A stretch of 64,000 bases of DNA from the NCBI RefSeq assembly GCF_000183405.1, contig NC_014758.1:806001-870000 (forward strand), read 5' to 3'. Shown piece after piece: positions 43,837 through 51,859 of this stretch. The notes beneath the pieces were generated by a model. The model saw only the letters and a list, made by a program, of their open reading frames with translations, was not told where the DNA came from and did not search any database. The DNA is from Calditerrivibrio nitroreducens DSM 19672 (GTDB taxonomy: Bacteria; Chrysiogenota; Deferribacteres; Deferribacterales; Calditerrivibrionaceae). The translations under genes and the position numbers were made by a program. Numbering within the stretch: position 1 is the first letter of the stretch; each line of letters starts with the position of its first letter.

Positions 43837-44232
43837 ATGAAGATAGTTTTTAAAATCATTGGTGTTTTTATAATTCTTTCGATCATAATCTTTTTAATTT
43901 ATAAGGAAAAATTTACCGCACAGTTTAAACCTTACAACACGCCAAAGGTTAAGATTGATGGTGTCATAGTAAGTACAAGTGGTAATGAGTACAAAAGTGC
44001 TAACATAAACCTTTATTTGGAGTTGTCAGAAGAAAAATCGGCTCTCCTGGTGGAAGAGGATAGAAAAAGGATAACAGCGATGATTTCTGAAGCTCTTGTT
44101 GATTCAAAAGATGTAAAATCACCGGCAGGGAAAGAGGAGATGAAATTAAAGATAAAAAGAGTCTTAAATAGTTATTACGGCAAAGATATTGTCAAAGATG
44201 TATATTTTACTTATTTTATGGTGTATGATTAA
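43837..44232 (+). CDS. FliL-like membrane protein
   Basis: A 131-residue protein with one N-terminal helix (IGVFIILSIIIFLIY, about 8-22) and a periplasmic domain. The C-terminal block RKRITAMISEALVD through INDKR-like helices to YGKDIVKDVYFTYFMVYD resembles the end of FliL (usually KDVYFTEFVIQ). FliL supports stator function at the flagellar motor. It is not in a flagellar operon here, so the assignment is tentative. Ribosome site GGTGG-like ahead of the ATG. Confidence 0.6.
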   Translation: MKIVFKIIGVFIILSIIIFLIYKEKFTAQFKPYNTPKVKIDGVIVSTSGNEYKSANINLYLELSEEKSALLVEEDRKRITAMISEALVDSKDVKSPAGKEEMKLKIKRVLNSYYGKDIVKDVYFTYFMVYD

Positions 44233-44242
44233 TGTGAATAAA

Positions 44243-44295
44243 TTGTATATTGTATACAAAAAAACTCTTTACAAAATTTTAAAAATTGCTATTAT
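44243..44295 (+). promoter_or_regulatory. Promoter with 17-bp upstream dyad ahead of the TorD-like gene
   Basis: TTGTATA-TTG-TATACAA (44243-44259) is a perfect dyad. It lies just upstream of TTTACA (44268-44273) and TATTAT (44290-44295), 16 bases apart. The position suits an activator site. No regulator is adjacent. Confidence 0.5.
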
Positions 44296-44316
44296 ATAAA
44301 AAAAAGCGAGGTTGTT

Positions 44317-44967
44317 TTGATTTTAGATATGAAAGAGACCAAATGGATCGATGAAAAAGATGGGCAGGATTTTTTGGAGTATATCGCCTACCTATCGGAT
44401 ATAGCTGCTTATCTATCGCTTTTGTATAGGTATCCATTTGTGGAAGTATATAAATCGATAAAAGATTACTACGAAGATTTCAAGTTGCTTGCGGCTGAAG
44501 AGTATGGGGTTTCATTGCCACAGCTACCTGATATGGAAAATATGGAAGTGGAGTACGTAAGGCTTTTCAAAGCAAATCTGCAAGGTGTGGTGGCTCCGCT
44601 TTATTCCTCTGTCTATACTTCTGACGAAGGGCTTGTATTGAGGGATTCCACTCTTAAGCTCAGGGAATTAATGATGGATCATGGTTTTGCCCTCAAAGAG
44701 GATATGAAAGAGATAGAGGACAATCTTTACGTTATGCTGGAGTTTTTAAGTGTAATGTTAAAAAAGATGGCTGAAGGGGATGCGGATAGTGTGCCTGCAG
44801 CTTTTATAGTGGTGAAAGATTATATACTACCTATGAAAGAGGAATTTTGTAAAAGGCTAAAAAATGGGGCTAATCTTGAGTATTTTAAAGCTGTTTCGGA
44901 GTTTTTGAGTCTCTTTGTTGAGGAATTAGATCCGTTTTTTGAGTTTTTTTGTGGAAAAAATATTTGA
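44317..44967 (+). CDS. TorD/DmsD-family molybdoenzyme chaperone
   Basis: A 216-residue all-helical protein. It has family-like blocks YLSLLYRYPFVEVYKSI (about 28-44), MEVEYVRLFKANLQGVVAPL (about 84-103; the usual LF..G....P pattern), Y-S-S-VYTSDEG, and DNLYVMLEFLSVMLKKM (about 130-146, the usual D-H-x-x-x-LEF region). These proteins hold molybdoenzyme precursors and their signal peptides before export. The start is TTG with GCGAGG five bases upstream; an ATG 12 bases later is too far from it. No exported molybdoenzyme is adjacent, so the partner lies elsewhere. Confidence 0.7.
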   Translation: MILDMKETKWIDEKDGQDFLEYIAYLSDIAAYLSLLYRYPFVEVYKSIKDYYEDFKLLAAEEYGVSLPQLPDMENMEVEYVRLFKANLQGVVAPLYSSVYTSDEGLVLRDSTLKLRELMMDHGFALKEDMKEIEDNLYVMLEFLSVMLKKMAEGDADSVPAAFIVVKDYILPMKEEFCKRLKNGANLEYFKAVSEFLSLFVEELDPFFEFFCGKNI

Positions 44968-45030
44968 AAATTTGAATATTACGAATAAGCAATAAAAAGG
45001 CTAAATAGCCTACAAAAAGGAGGTAGCATT

Positions 45031-45336
45031 ATGAAAAAACTTGTTGCTGCAGTTTTAATAGCTGCTTTTGCTGTATCAGCTGCTTTTGCTGCTGGTGATG
45101 CAAGAAAAGGTAAAAGAGAGTGGAAAGGTGAGTGTAGAACAGTATGCCATGATGGTTCTAAAGCAGGTGTACCAGCTCTTTCACCCACAAGTAAAACACA
45201 AAAACAGTGGGATGCACTCAAAGGTAAAATTGAGGCGTGCGTAAAGAAAAATGGCAAAAAAGCCAATGCTGAGAATATTTTTGAATATCTTCGTGGACAT
45301 GCTCTCGACTCTGACCAGCCAGAAACTTGCGGTTAG
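45031..45336 (+). CDS. Small periplasmic c-type cytochrome with a CX3CH haem motif
   Basis: A 101-residue protein: signal peptide (about 1-20, cleavage after AAFA), then GDARKGKREWKGECRTVCHDG. The haem site reads C-R-T-V-C-H, three residues between the cysteines instead of two. The remaining fold (SKTQKQWDALKGKIEACVKK, then ENIFEYLRGHALDSDQPETCG) resembles small class I cytochromes found in metal- and nitrate-reducing bacteria, plus two extra cysteines. CX3CH haem c attachment is rare but known (for example in the Kuenenia NaxLS proteins). Strong AAGGAGG site; a terminator follows. Confidence 0.75.
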   Translation: MKKLVAAVLIAAFAVSAAFAAGDARKGKREWKGECRTVCHDGSKAGVPALSPTSKTQKQWDALKGKIEACVKKNGKKANAENIFEYLRGHALDSDQPETCG

Positions 45337-45353
45337 AATTTAGACTTTAAAAT

Positions 45354-45381
45354 GGCGGAGGTTGATCCTCCGCCTGTTTTT
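45354..45381 (+). terminator. Intrinsic terminator after the small cytochrome
   Basis: GGCGGAGG/CCTCCGCC, loop TTGAT, is followed by TGTTTTTAG. Confidence 0.8.
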
Positions 45382-45498
45382 AGTTTATTAACATAGCAAG
45401 GAAGTATGTTTTCGAGAAAAAAGATTTTTATAAGAAGGGTTTAGCCCTTATAAATTTTGTTGTTTATTAAAAAAATAAAAAAATTTTATGGAGGTAAC

Positions 45499-47172
45499 AT
45501 GAAAAAATTAATCGCTTTAATGGCAGCAGGACTTCTATGTGGGGTTACTTTTGCATCTGCTCAGGAAATTGACCTGGCAGCTTTGAAATCCCAGATTGCA
45601 GATCTTCAATCAAAAGTGGATGCAATGTCAAAAGATATGAACAAAATGCAACAGCACACCGTCACCGATAAGGTGAGCTTAGGCATCGAGTTTATGACAA
45701 GATTGGATAGTATGCAGTTTAATGATGTCAGGGGATTGAACAATGACTTGCAGCTGAAACTAAGAAATATGATGAATAATATTGCAAATGGTGCAATGTA
45801 TGGCTATGCGCCAGGTCCAAATAACTCTACATATGCTACGATAAAATCAATGAGTGATGCTCCGGCCACAATGCAAAATTATTACTATATGTTTGATAAT
45901 CAAGGTTTTTTAAATCCTGCTAATGTAAAAAAATATGACACAAATAATGACTTTTTTATGACGAATAGACTTAGAGTCAGGATGAGCAGCAAGGTAAATG
46001 AAAATCTCTCTTTTACCGGTCGTCTTGTGATGTATAAAGCATATGGTGAGTCTATTTCGGAGCATTTTTTTAATGGCACTATGGGCAGTATGAATATGGA
46101 TATGAATTCCGGTCAAGTGCCTGGGGATGATTCTATCCACGTAGAAAGAGCTTATTTTGTATATTCCAATAATATTGGTCCTGTGCCATATCATTTTTCT
46201 CTTGGTAGAAGACCGGCTGCTTATGGTGCAGGTATGGAAAACCATGAAAATGCTGTGCTTGGTGGTTCACCATTGGGGTCTATTATACAGATGAACTTTG
46301 ATGGTGCTTCTCTTGGATTCGACCTTGAAGATGTTACTGGTATTCCAGGGCTTAATTTTAAATTGTGTTATGGTCAGGGATTTGAAGGGCAATATGGTAC
46401 TTACAACTCTTTAAATTCCACAGCTGATGTAAACGATGTCCATTTTTATGGCTTTATTTTAAAAGCTTTTGACAATGATCAATATAAGCTGTGGTACAAT
46501 TACGCTTATGGTGCAGGTATCACAGATGGATTTGTGGGCACATCAGTTTTCCCATTTTTTGTTAGATATGGCGGTTACGATAACTCCTCTAATATGACCT
46601 ATGTAATGGTACCTAATTATGGTGGATACATATCAAGGATTGAGCCCACAAGTAAAGTGGGGGATATAGAGCTTCATTCTGTAATGGCTCAGGGTAAGAC
46701 TTTTGGTTTTGACTGGTTTGCCGCTTATTCTTTGAGTAAGACTCATCCAGATGGTAGTTCAGCTAATGCTATGTATCAGTTTATGGGGCAAGATAAGTTG
46801 CTTGACGGCAAGTCAAGGACAGGTCAGTCTATTTGGGTTGGTGTAATGACTCCAGAGCTTCCTTACACAAAAGGTAAGCTTGGCGTTGAATACAACTGGG
46901 GTAGTAAATATTGGCTTCCATTTATGGCTACAATCGATTCTGCTAAGCTTGCTACTCGTGGTCAGGTATATGAGGCATATTATCATCAGCCAATAGTAGG
47001 TGACAATTTGTTTGCAACTCTGGGTGTAATGTATACTGATTACAAATATACAGGAAGTGGTAGCCCTATGGGAGCACCAATAAAAATAGAAGATGTAATT
47101 CCTTATAATGTAATGATGCCAGCGGTGGATAAAGTGACTGATTTTTATCTAAAAATGACTTACAGATACTAA
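45499..47172 (+). CDS. DUF3373-like outer-membrane porin
   Basis: A protein of about 557 residues. Signal peptide MKKLIALMAAGLLCGVTFASA is followed by a short coiled coil (about 25-55, LAALKSQIADLQSKVDAMSK) like the periplasmic trimerisation part of some porins. A long aromatic-rich beta-barrel ends in MTYRY, with Tyr at the C-terminus. Blocks such as NRLRVRMSSKVNENLSFTGR and FSLGRRPAAYG resemble DUF3373 proteins. GGAGG precedes the ATG at 45499; an upstream in-frame start is rejected. It presumably forms an outer-membrane channel; the solute is unknown. Confidence 0.78.
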   Translation: MKKLIALMAAGLLCGVTFASAQEIDLAALKSQIADLQSKVDAMSKDMNKMQQHTVTDKVSLGIEFMTRLDSMQFNDVRGLNNDLQLKLRNMMNNIANGAMYGYAPGPNNSTYATIKSMSDAPATMQNYYYMFDNQGFLNPANVKKYDTNNDFFMTNRLRVRMSSKVNENLSFTGRLVMYKAYGESISEHFFNGTMGSMNMDMNSGQVPGDDSIHVERAYFVYSNNIGPVPYHFSLGRRPAAYGAGMENHENAVLGGSPLGSIIQMNFDGASLGFDLEDVTGIPGLNFKLCYGQGFEGQYGTYNSLNSTADVNDVHFYGFILKAFDNDQYKLWYNYAYGAGITDGFVGTSVFPFFVRYGGYDNSSNMTYVMVPNYGGYISRIEPTSKVGDIELHSVMAQGKTFGFDWFAAYSLSKTHPDGSSANAMYQFMGQDKLLDGKSRTGQSIWVGVMTPELPYTKGKLGVEYNWGSKYWLPFMATIDSAKLATRGQVYEAYYHQPIVGDNLFATLGVMYTDYKYTGSGSPMGAPIKIEDVIPYNVMMPAVDKVTDFYLKMTYRY

Positions 47173-47195
47173 TAATTTTGTAGATACGATCTTAT

Positions 47196-47219
47196 GGGTG
47201 GCTTTATGCCACCCTTTTT
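47196..47219 (+). terminator. Intrinsic terminator after the porin
   Basis: GGGTGGC/GCCACCC with loop TTTAT is followed by TTTTT. Confidence 0.88.
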
Positions 47220-47360
47220 CTGTTTATAATTGAAGTCTTGATTTTGGGAAAATGAGCAATTAATCCAGTGCGAATATTAGAATATTCGGCCTTGCTAAAA
47301 TGTAAATGAAAAAAAGTAGGGGCAGACAGATGTGTATGCCTGTATAATGAATGTATGGGC

Positions 47361-47464
47361 GAACATTTAACGTTAGAACGTTAGAACGTTAGAAAGTTAA
47401 AACGTTAGAAAGTTGGAATGTTGAAACGTTAGAACGTTGAACTTTGAACGTTGAACCTTGAACT
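47361..47464. repeat. Degenerate tandem microsatellite (8-bp unit AACGTTAG grading into 7-bp ACGTTGA)
   Basis: About 13 units in tandem: first AACGTTAG with variants AAAGTTAA, AAAGTTGG and AATGTTGA, then 7-bp ACGTTGA, ACTTTGA and ACCTTGA. There are no spacers and no flanking direct repeats of an IS. It lies in the 398-base gap after the porin terminator; nothing else but the downstream promoter is recognised there. Confidence 0.85.
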
Positions 47465-47517
47465 TATTTTATATTTTATAGGTGCAAAAAATGGGGTGAT
47501 GGCAGTAATGTTTATTC

Positions 47518-47546
47518 TTGACAAAAAAAGTAAATAATTATATTTT
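47518..47546 (+). promoter_or_regulatory. Promoter of the NosL/ABC cluster, shared block 1
   Basis: TTGACA (47518-47523) and TATTTT (47541-47546) are 17 bases apart. The block from 47518 to 47544 is repeated with two differences ahead of the Rrf2 gene (52278-52304). Confidence 0.6.
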
Positions 47547-47570
47547 TTTGAAAATCAAGGAGGTGTTTCT

Positions 47571-48677
47571 ATGTTTAAACTTCAAAAGATAGTATTTTTA
47601 ATAGTTTTTTCTCTTTTAGCTTTTTCGGTATACGCTGAATTTTCCAAACTACCCACACATGAACCGACTCTATTGCAAAAGGGGGAAGCAAAGCACTGGT
47701 GTCCCATTTGTGGTATGAATCTAAAAAGCTACTACAAGACAAACCATGCTGTAAAACTCAAAAATGGTGATTACAAACAGTATTGCTCCATCAGATGTCT
47801 TGCCTTTGACTACGAATCCATTAAGAATAATTTAGACAAAGTTCTCGTTGTGGATGTCGCATCCGACAAATTTATCGATGCTGAAAAAGCTTATTATGTA
47901 GTTGGCAGTAAAGTGCCGGGGACTATGTCTGCTGTAAGCAAGCTTGCATTTGAGAAAAAGGAAGATGCAGAGAAGTTTGCAAAAGAGTACGGTGGTGAGA
48001 TAAAAAGGTATGATGATACATTCAAGATTGCTTTGGAGTCTCTTAATGATGATATCGTGGTTTTTGCAAATAAGAAGAAGACCACGATGTATCCTGTTGG
48101 TGAAAAGATTTATAACACAGTATGTAAACCTATAGACTTGGGAAAATATAAAAAAATCAATGAACTCAAATCTGCCATAGTAAATGAAAAGCTCTGTGGA
48201 GAACTGGATGAAAAAAAAGCTCAGTCGGTAGCACTTTATCTATGGGAAGTTAAGAGATTCGAACAGAATAGTGAAGAACATATCCACCTTTCCAAAGATG
48301 AGAAATGCCCTGTATGCGGAATGTACGTTTACAAATATCCAAATTGGGCTGCTGAGATAAAGACAAAAAATGGTAGGTTTGTGTTTGACGGCGTAAAAGA
48401 TATGATGAAATTTTATTTTGATCCTCAGAAATATGCAAAAGGTACAACAAGAAATGATTTTACTAAAATAGTTGTAACTGATTATTACACGCTCAAATCC
48501 ATAGATGGAAAAAAAGCATATTATGTGATTGGTAGTAAGGTGCTTGGGCCGATGGGAAAAGAGCTTATCCCTTTTGTATCTGAAAATGATGCGAAAAATT
48601 TTATGTTAGATTATGGTGGAGATAGGATCTTAAAATTTGAGGAGATTACACCTGGTATCATAAAAAAATTGGATTAA
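47571..48677 (+). CDS. Tandem NosL-domain protein with a haem-less cytochrome-like middle
   Basis: A 368-residue exported protein (signal peptide about 1-22). The first NosL domain (about 30-155) has HWCPICGMNLKSYYKTNHAV and YCSIRCLAFDYE. The second (about 245-368) has CPVCGMYVYKYPNWAAEI and FDGVKDMMKFYFDP. NosL proteins bind Cu(I) through a C-x2-C-G-M motif and serve copper delivery to nitrous oxide reductase. Between the domains, about 172-228 (YPVGEKIYNTVCKPIDLGKY ending in AQSVALYLWEVKRF) looks like a cytochrome c fold whose CXXCH is missing. Both CGM motifs are intact. It is first gene of a probable copper-handling operon. Confidence 0.8.
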   Translation: MFKLQKIVFLIVFSLLAFSVYAEFSKLPTHEPTLLQKGEAKHWCPICGMNLKSYYKTNHAVKLKNGDYKQYCSIRCLAFDYESIKNNLDKVLVVDVASDKFIDAEKAYYVVGSKVPGTMSAVSKLAFEKKEDAEKFAKEYGGEIKRYDDTFKIALESLNDDIVVFANKKKTTMYPVGEKIYNTVCKPIDLGKYKKINELKSAIVNEKLCGELDEKKAQSVALYLWEVKRFEQNSEEHIHLSKDEKCPVCGMYVYKYPNWAAEIKTKNGRFVFDGVKDMMKFYFDPQKYAKGTTRNDFTKIVVTDYYTLKSIDGKKAYYVIGSKVLGPMGKELIPFVSENDAKNFMLDYGGDRILKFEEITPGIIKKLD

Positions 48678-48727
48678 ATTTTTTCTTGTGGTATAATTTT
48701 GCATAGGTGGGTTTGTATCGCCCACCT
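48669..48727 (+). promoter_or_regulatory. Internal promoter followed by an attenuator-like hairpin
   Basis: TTGGAT (48669-48674) and TATAAT (48692-48697) are 17 bases apart and overlap the end of the NosL gene. AGGTGGG (48705-48711) pairs with CCCACCT (48721-48727) just after the expected start. Only a weak T-run (TTTATATAA) follows. Confidence 0.45.
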
Positions 48728-48754
48728 TTATATAATAAATTTCTGGTTTGGACA

Positions 48755-49054
48755 ATGCTGATAGTTAGAAAAGTAGGGTTGTTTCTGGTGTTATTTTTAT
48801 TTTTAGATATCCTTTTTGTAGCGTTGATAGTAATGTTGCATTCAAATACGATAAAAATCGATGAGATAAAAAATGATGTAAAGCTGGTTGGTCTGCCGGA
48901 CACGGCACTTGTGACTGAGGCAAGGTTTGTGCGACATAGAAGCCTGACAGATATTTATTCAATTTTTGACTTTTCCCCGGAATCGAGAGAGATTTTCCCA
49001 TTCTCTTTTGTGTACAGTATTGGCAATAATAATTTAAAAGGTCAGAATAGATGA
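48755..49054 (+). CDS. Small single-helix membrane protein of unknown function
   Basis: A 99-residue protein with one long N-terminal helix (VGLFLVLFLFLDILFVALIV, about 7-26) and a periplasmic tail of about 70 residues with no cysteines. The start is uncertain: GTG at 48707 lies inside a hairpin, while ATG 48755 has no clear ribosome site. The stop overlaps the next ATG (ATGA), so it is coupled to the permease gene. It is not recognised. Position and size suggest an accessory subunit of the ABC system. Confidence 0.55.
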   Translation: MLIVRKVGLFLVLFLFLDILFVALIVMLHSNTIKIDEIKNDVKLVGLPDTALVTEARFVRHRSLTDIYSIFDFSPESREIFPFSFVYSIGNNNLKGQNR

Positions 49055-50238
49055 AGCTCGGTAGAGAGTTTAATATATTTCTTTTTTCCATCAATCTACT
49101 TCTAAAGAGAAAAAGCTCTTATTATATATTTTTGATATTGACCGTTCTTGTTTTTTTTATCGCATCTGCAAGCTTTATTACTGCATCCATAAAGAAAGAG
49201 CTTATTCTGACGCATGAAGAATTGCCGGATATAGTTATACAGAGGGTGATAGGGGGGCGTCAACAGTATGTACATATGGACTATATAGACAAAATTGTGT
49301 CTATACCGGGGATAAAAAGTATCCTGCCAAGAGTTTGGGGGTATTATTACTTTGATTATTCTGGGGTAAATTTTTCCATTGTGGGGGTCGATCCATTGGA
49401 GCCTTTCTATAAAAAGTCGCTGGAAGAGAGTATAAAGCATATCAAAATAGATGAACTGACCAGAAGAGATGATTGGATGATTTTGGGTTATGGGGTTAGA
49501 AGTCTATTTTCCGATATTGGATATGTGGATTATGCTTATTTTAAAAAGCCGGATGGTGAATACGTTAAGTTGCGTAGATTTGATTATCTTAATGGGGAAA
49601 GTGCAATCTTTACAAATGACATTATCCTCATTTCCCAAAAAATGGCAAGGACGCTGTTGGGTATGGATGAAGATTATGTTACCGATATTGCCGTAAACGT
49701 CTATAATAAAAATGAAGTGGTCACTATTGCAGCCAAAATCAGGGATATTCTAAAAGATGTAAGGACGGTAACGAAAAAAGATATTTTAAATTCTTATCAA
49801 AACGTATTTAATTATAAATTGGGTTTTTTTATTACACTTTTCGGTGTTTTGATTTTTACGATGGTGGTTATTGTAATTGATAAGCTGGGGGGGCTTTCGG
49901 AAACTGAAAAGCTTGAGATTGGCGTATTAAAGGCCACCGGATGGACCACATTGGATGTTTTGAGGCTTAAATTCTATGAGTCATCTTTTTTAGTCCTGCA
50001 GGCGTATATCATGGGGGTGCTTCTATCTATGATTTACGTATACCTTTTGAAAGCCCCTATTATGATGAATATATTTAATGGATATGCTACGCTTAAAACT
50101 GAATACCAGCTTATTTTTGCCGTAGATTTTAAAACCCTCTTTTTTGTATTTATAGCTGTAGTTCCTTTCTACATCGCTGCCATCATTATCCCCACCTATA
50201 GGATAGCTACCTTGGATACTTATGAGGTTTTTAAATGA
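49051..50238 (+). CDS. ABC transporter permease, MacB/LolC-FtsX type
   Basis: A 395-residue membrane protein. It has one N-terminal helix (about 20-45), a periplasmic domain of about 210 residues, and three C-terminal helices (about 262-285, 310-345, 360-385) of the FtsX fold, with the coupling region KLEIGVLKATGWTTLDVLRL (about 290-309). Such permeases work with LolD-like ATPases as mechanotransmitters rather than classical channels. In nos-type clusters a comparable ABC system supports copper-site assembly. It is translationally coupled on both sides (ATGA overlaps). Confidence 0.85.
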   Translation: MKLGREFNIFLFSINLLLKRKSSYYIFLILTVLVFFIASASFITASIKKELILTHEELPDIVIQRVIGGRQQYVHMDYIDKIVSIPGIKSILPRVWGYYYFDYSGVNFSIVGVDPLEPFYKKSLEESIKHIKIDELTRRDDWMILGYGVRSLFSDIGYVDYAYFKKPDGEYVKLRRFDYLNGESAIFTNDIILISQKMARTLLGMDEDYVTDIAVNVYNKNEVVTIAAKIRDILKDVRTVTKKDILNSYQNVFNYKLGFFITLFGVLIFTMVVIVIDKLGGLSETEKLEIGVLKATGWTTLDVLRLKFYESSFLVLQAYIMGVLLSMIYVYLLKAPIMMNIFNGYATLKTEYQLIFAVDFKTLFFVFIAVVPFYIAAIIIPTYRIATLDTYEVFK

Positions 50239-50888
50239 TAGCGATAAGATATCTTACCAAAATTTATGGTGATAAGGTCATACTGGAAAATATCAATTTA
50301 GATATAAAAAATGGTGATTTTGTAGTGATTATGGGGCCATCTGGTAGTGGTAAGAGTACATTTTTGTCCATAATATCCGGTCTTGCAAGACCCACTGAAG
50401 GATCTGTTTATTATGACGAACTTAATATCTCAAAGTTGCCGGAATCTGAAGTGGGTAAGTTTAGAAATAGTAAGATAGGGTTTGTATTTCAAAAATTTAA
50501 TCTGATGGAAAATCTTACTGTGTATGAAAATATTCTTCCACCGGTGATAATTTCTGAAAGAAAAATGACTAAAAAGGATATCTTTGAACTGTTGAAGAGA
50601 TTTGAAATTGATGGTTTATCTGATATGAAGGTGAAGAAGCTTTCGGGGGGTGAGCAGCAGAGGGTGGCGCTGGCAAGGGCTCTTGTGAATGATCCGGATA
50701 TTTTAATTGCCGATGAGCCAACGGCAAACCTTGATTATAGATTGAAAAATGATGTGATAGACACCTTTAAGAAGATTCACCAGCAGGGGAAAACCGTGAT
50801 TGTGGCCACACATGATAAAGTGTTTACCGAAATCAAAGGGACAAGAATCATCAATATGATAAATGGTAAGATTGCGGAAATGTTATGA
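50235..50888 (+). CDS. ABC transporter ATP-binding protein, LolD/MacB type
   Basis: A 217-residue ATPase. Walker A is GPSGSGKSTFL (about 35-45), the Q-loop GFVFQKFNLMENLTVYEN has the MacB/LolD pattern, the signature is LSGGEQQRVALARAL (about 135), and Walker B is DILIADEPTANLD. The H-loop His is in VATHDKVF. It starts in an ATGATAG overlap with the permease stop and ends in an ATGA overlap with the next gene. Confidence 0.92.
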   Translation: MIAIRYLTKIYGDKVILENINLDIKNGDFVVIMGPSGSGKSTFLSIISGLARPTEGSVYYDELNISKLPESEVGKFRNSKIGFVFQKFNLMENLTVYENILPPVIISERKMTKKDIFELLKRFEIDGLSDMKVKKLSGGEQQRVALARALVNDPDILIADEPTANLDYRLKNDVIDTFKKIHQQGKTVIVATHDKVFTEIKGTRIINMINGKIAEML

Positions 50889-51859
50889 ATTTTATAGCTC
50901 CAGAGCAGGTGGTAATATATTTTATAGACTTTTTATTCCTTTTTTATGGTTTATACGCATTAAAAACCGCTTATCAGATGATAAATCATTTCGATTTTCA
51001 CAGCTCTTCTGCACTACAGTACAGTCTTGAGAAGAAGAATATTTTGGTATCCAATATTATTACATTTTTCATATGCTTGAAGATACCTATCTTTTTTTTC
51101 TTTCTGTACTTTATCGATTCCCTTGCACCCACAGTTCCCGGAGCAATGTGTGCCGTAGGTGTATTAAATTCCACCCCTTATGGTAGCTATTTGATAATTA
51201 TGAAAGTTTTAAATCTATTTTTACTGGGCTACTGGTTTACCATAAACCGCTTTGATCTTAAAACCTACGGTTTTATCTATACAAGGATAAAGTACTGGTT
51301 TCTTGTTTTTATAATTGTGATGCTGGTTTTAGAGATTATCCTTGAGGTAAACCTATTCGATAGCATCTCCCCCACAAAGATTGTAAGTTGCTGCGGATCT
51401 GTGTTTGGTGGTGAGCCTAAATTTTTTAATAATCTTTATTTAGATTTAAAAGATAGCTGGTCAGTATTGATATTTTTATTGGTATTTTTCGGTATGCTTT
51501 TAAGCTATATCTTTAAAAAACTTAAGTTATACGGTATACTTAGCCTTATTTTTCTTATTGTGGCGGTTTATTCTTTGATAGATTTTTTTAGCACCTACAT
51601 CTATGAATTACCAACCCATAGATGCCCTTTTTGTATTTTGCAGAAGGATTATTATTACATAGGTTATCTTTTGTATTTTCTACTTTTAACAGGTACTTTT
51701 TTGGGTTCATCAGTCTTCGTTTTAAATAGAATTATGGATTATACCACAGGTCTTAAATGGTCAAAAATTTCGTTATACTTATCTACATCTTATCTGCTAA
51801 TCGTATTTTATTATGTCATAAGCTACTATTTCAGGACAGGTAGATGGCTTACCGGATAA
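50885..51859 (+). CDS. Polytopic membrane protein with conserved-looking Cys pairs, unknown function
   Basis: A 324-residue protein with about eight hydrophobic helices. Four loop motifs stand out: PGAMCAVGVLN (about 80), KIVSCCGSVFGG (about 165), HRCPFCILQKDYYYIGY (about 243) and a final GRW tail. The CPFC pair is of a thioredoxin- or metal-binding type and the arrangement recalls proteins that move copper or reductant across the membrane, but no family is recognised with certainty. It is coupled to the ATPase upstream and overlaps the next gene by 16 bases. Confidence 0.65.
   Translation: MNFIAPEQVVIYFIDFLFLFYGLYALKTAYQMINHFDFHSSSALQYSLEKKNILVSNIITFFICLKIPIFFFFLYFIDSLAPTVPGAMCAVGVLNSTPYGSYLIIMKVLNLFLLGYWFTINRFDLKTYGFIYTRIKYWFLVFIIVMLVLEIILEVNLFDSISPTKIVSCCGSVFGGEPKFFNNLYLDLKDSWSVLIFLLVFFGMLLSYIFKKLKLYGILSLIFLIVAVYSLIDFFSTYIYELPTHRCPFCILQKDYYYIGYLLYFLLLTGTFLGSSVFVLNRIMDYTTGLKWSKISLYLSTSYLLIVFYYVISYYFRTGRWLTG

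Noticed and set aside
47361-47464. CRISPR-like look of the repeats
   Set aside because: The units are directly adjacent, 7-8 bases long and degenerate, with no spacers and no cas genes in the window.
47550-47562. TTGAAAATCAA as an FNR/ANR-type site ahead of the NosL gene
   Set aside because: FNR sites need TTGAT-N4-ATCAA; the spacing here is three bases and the inner T/A are missing.
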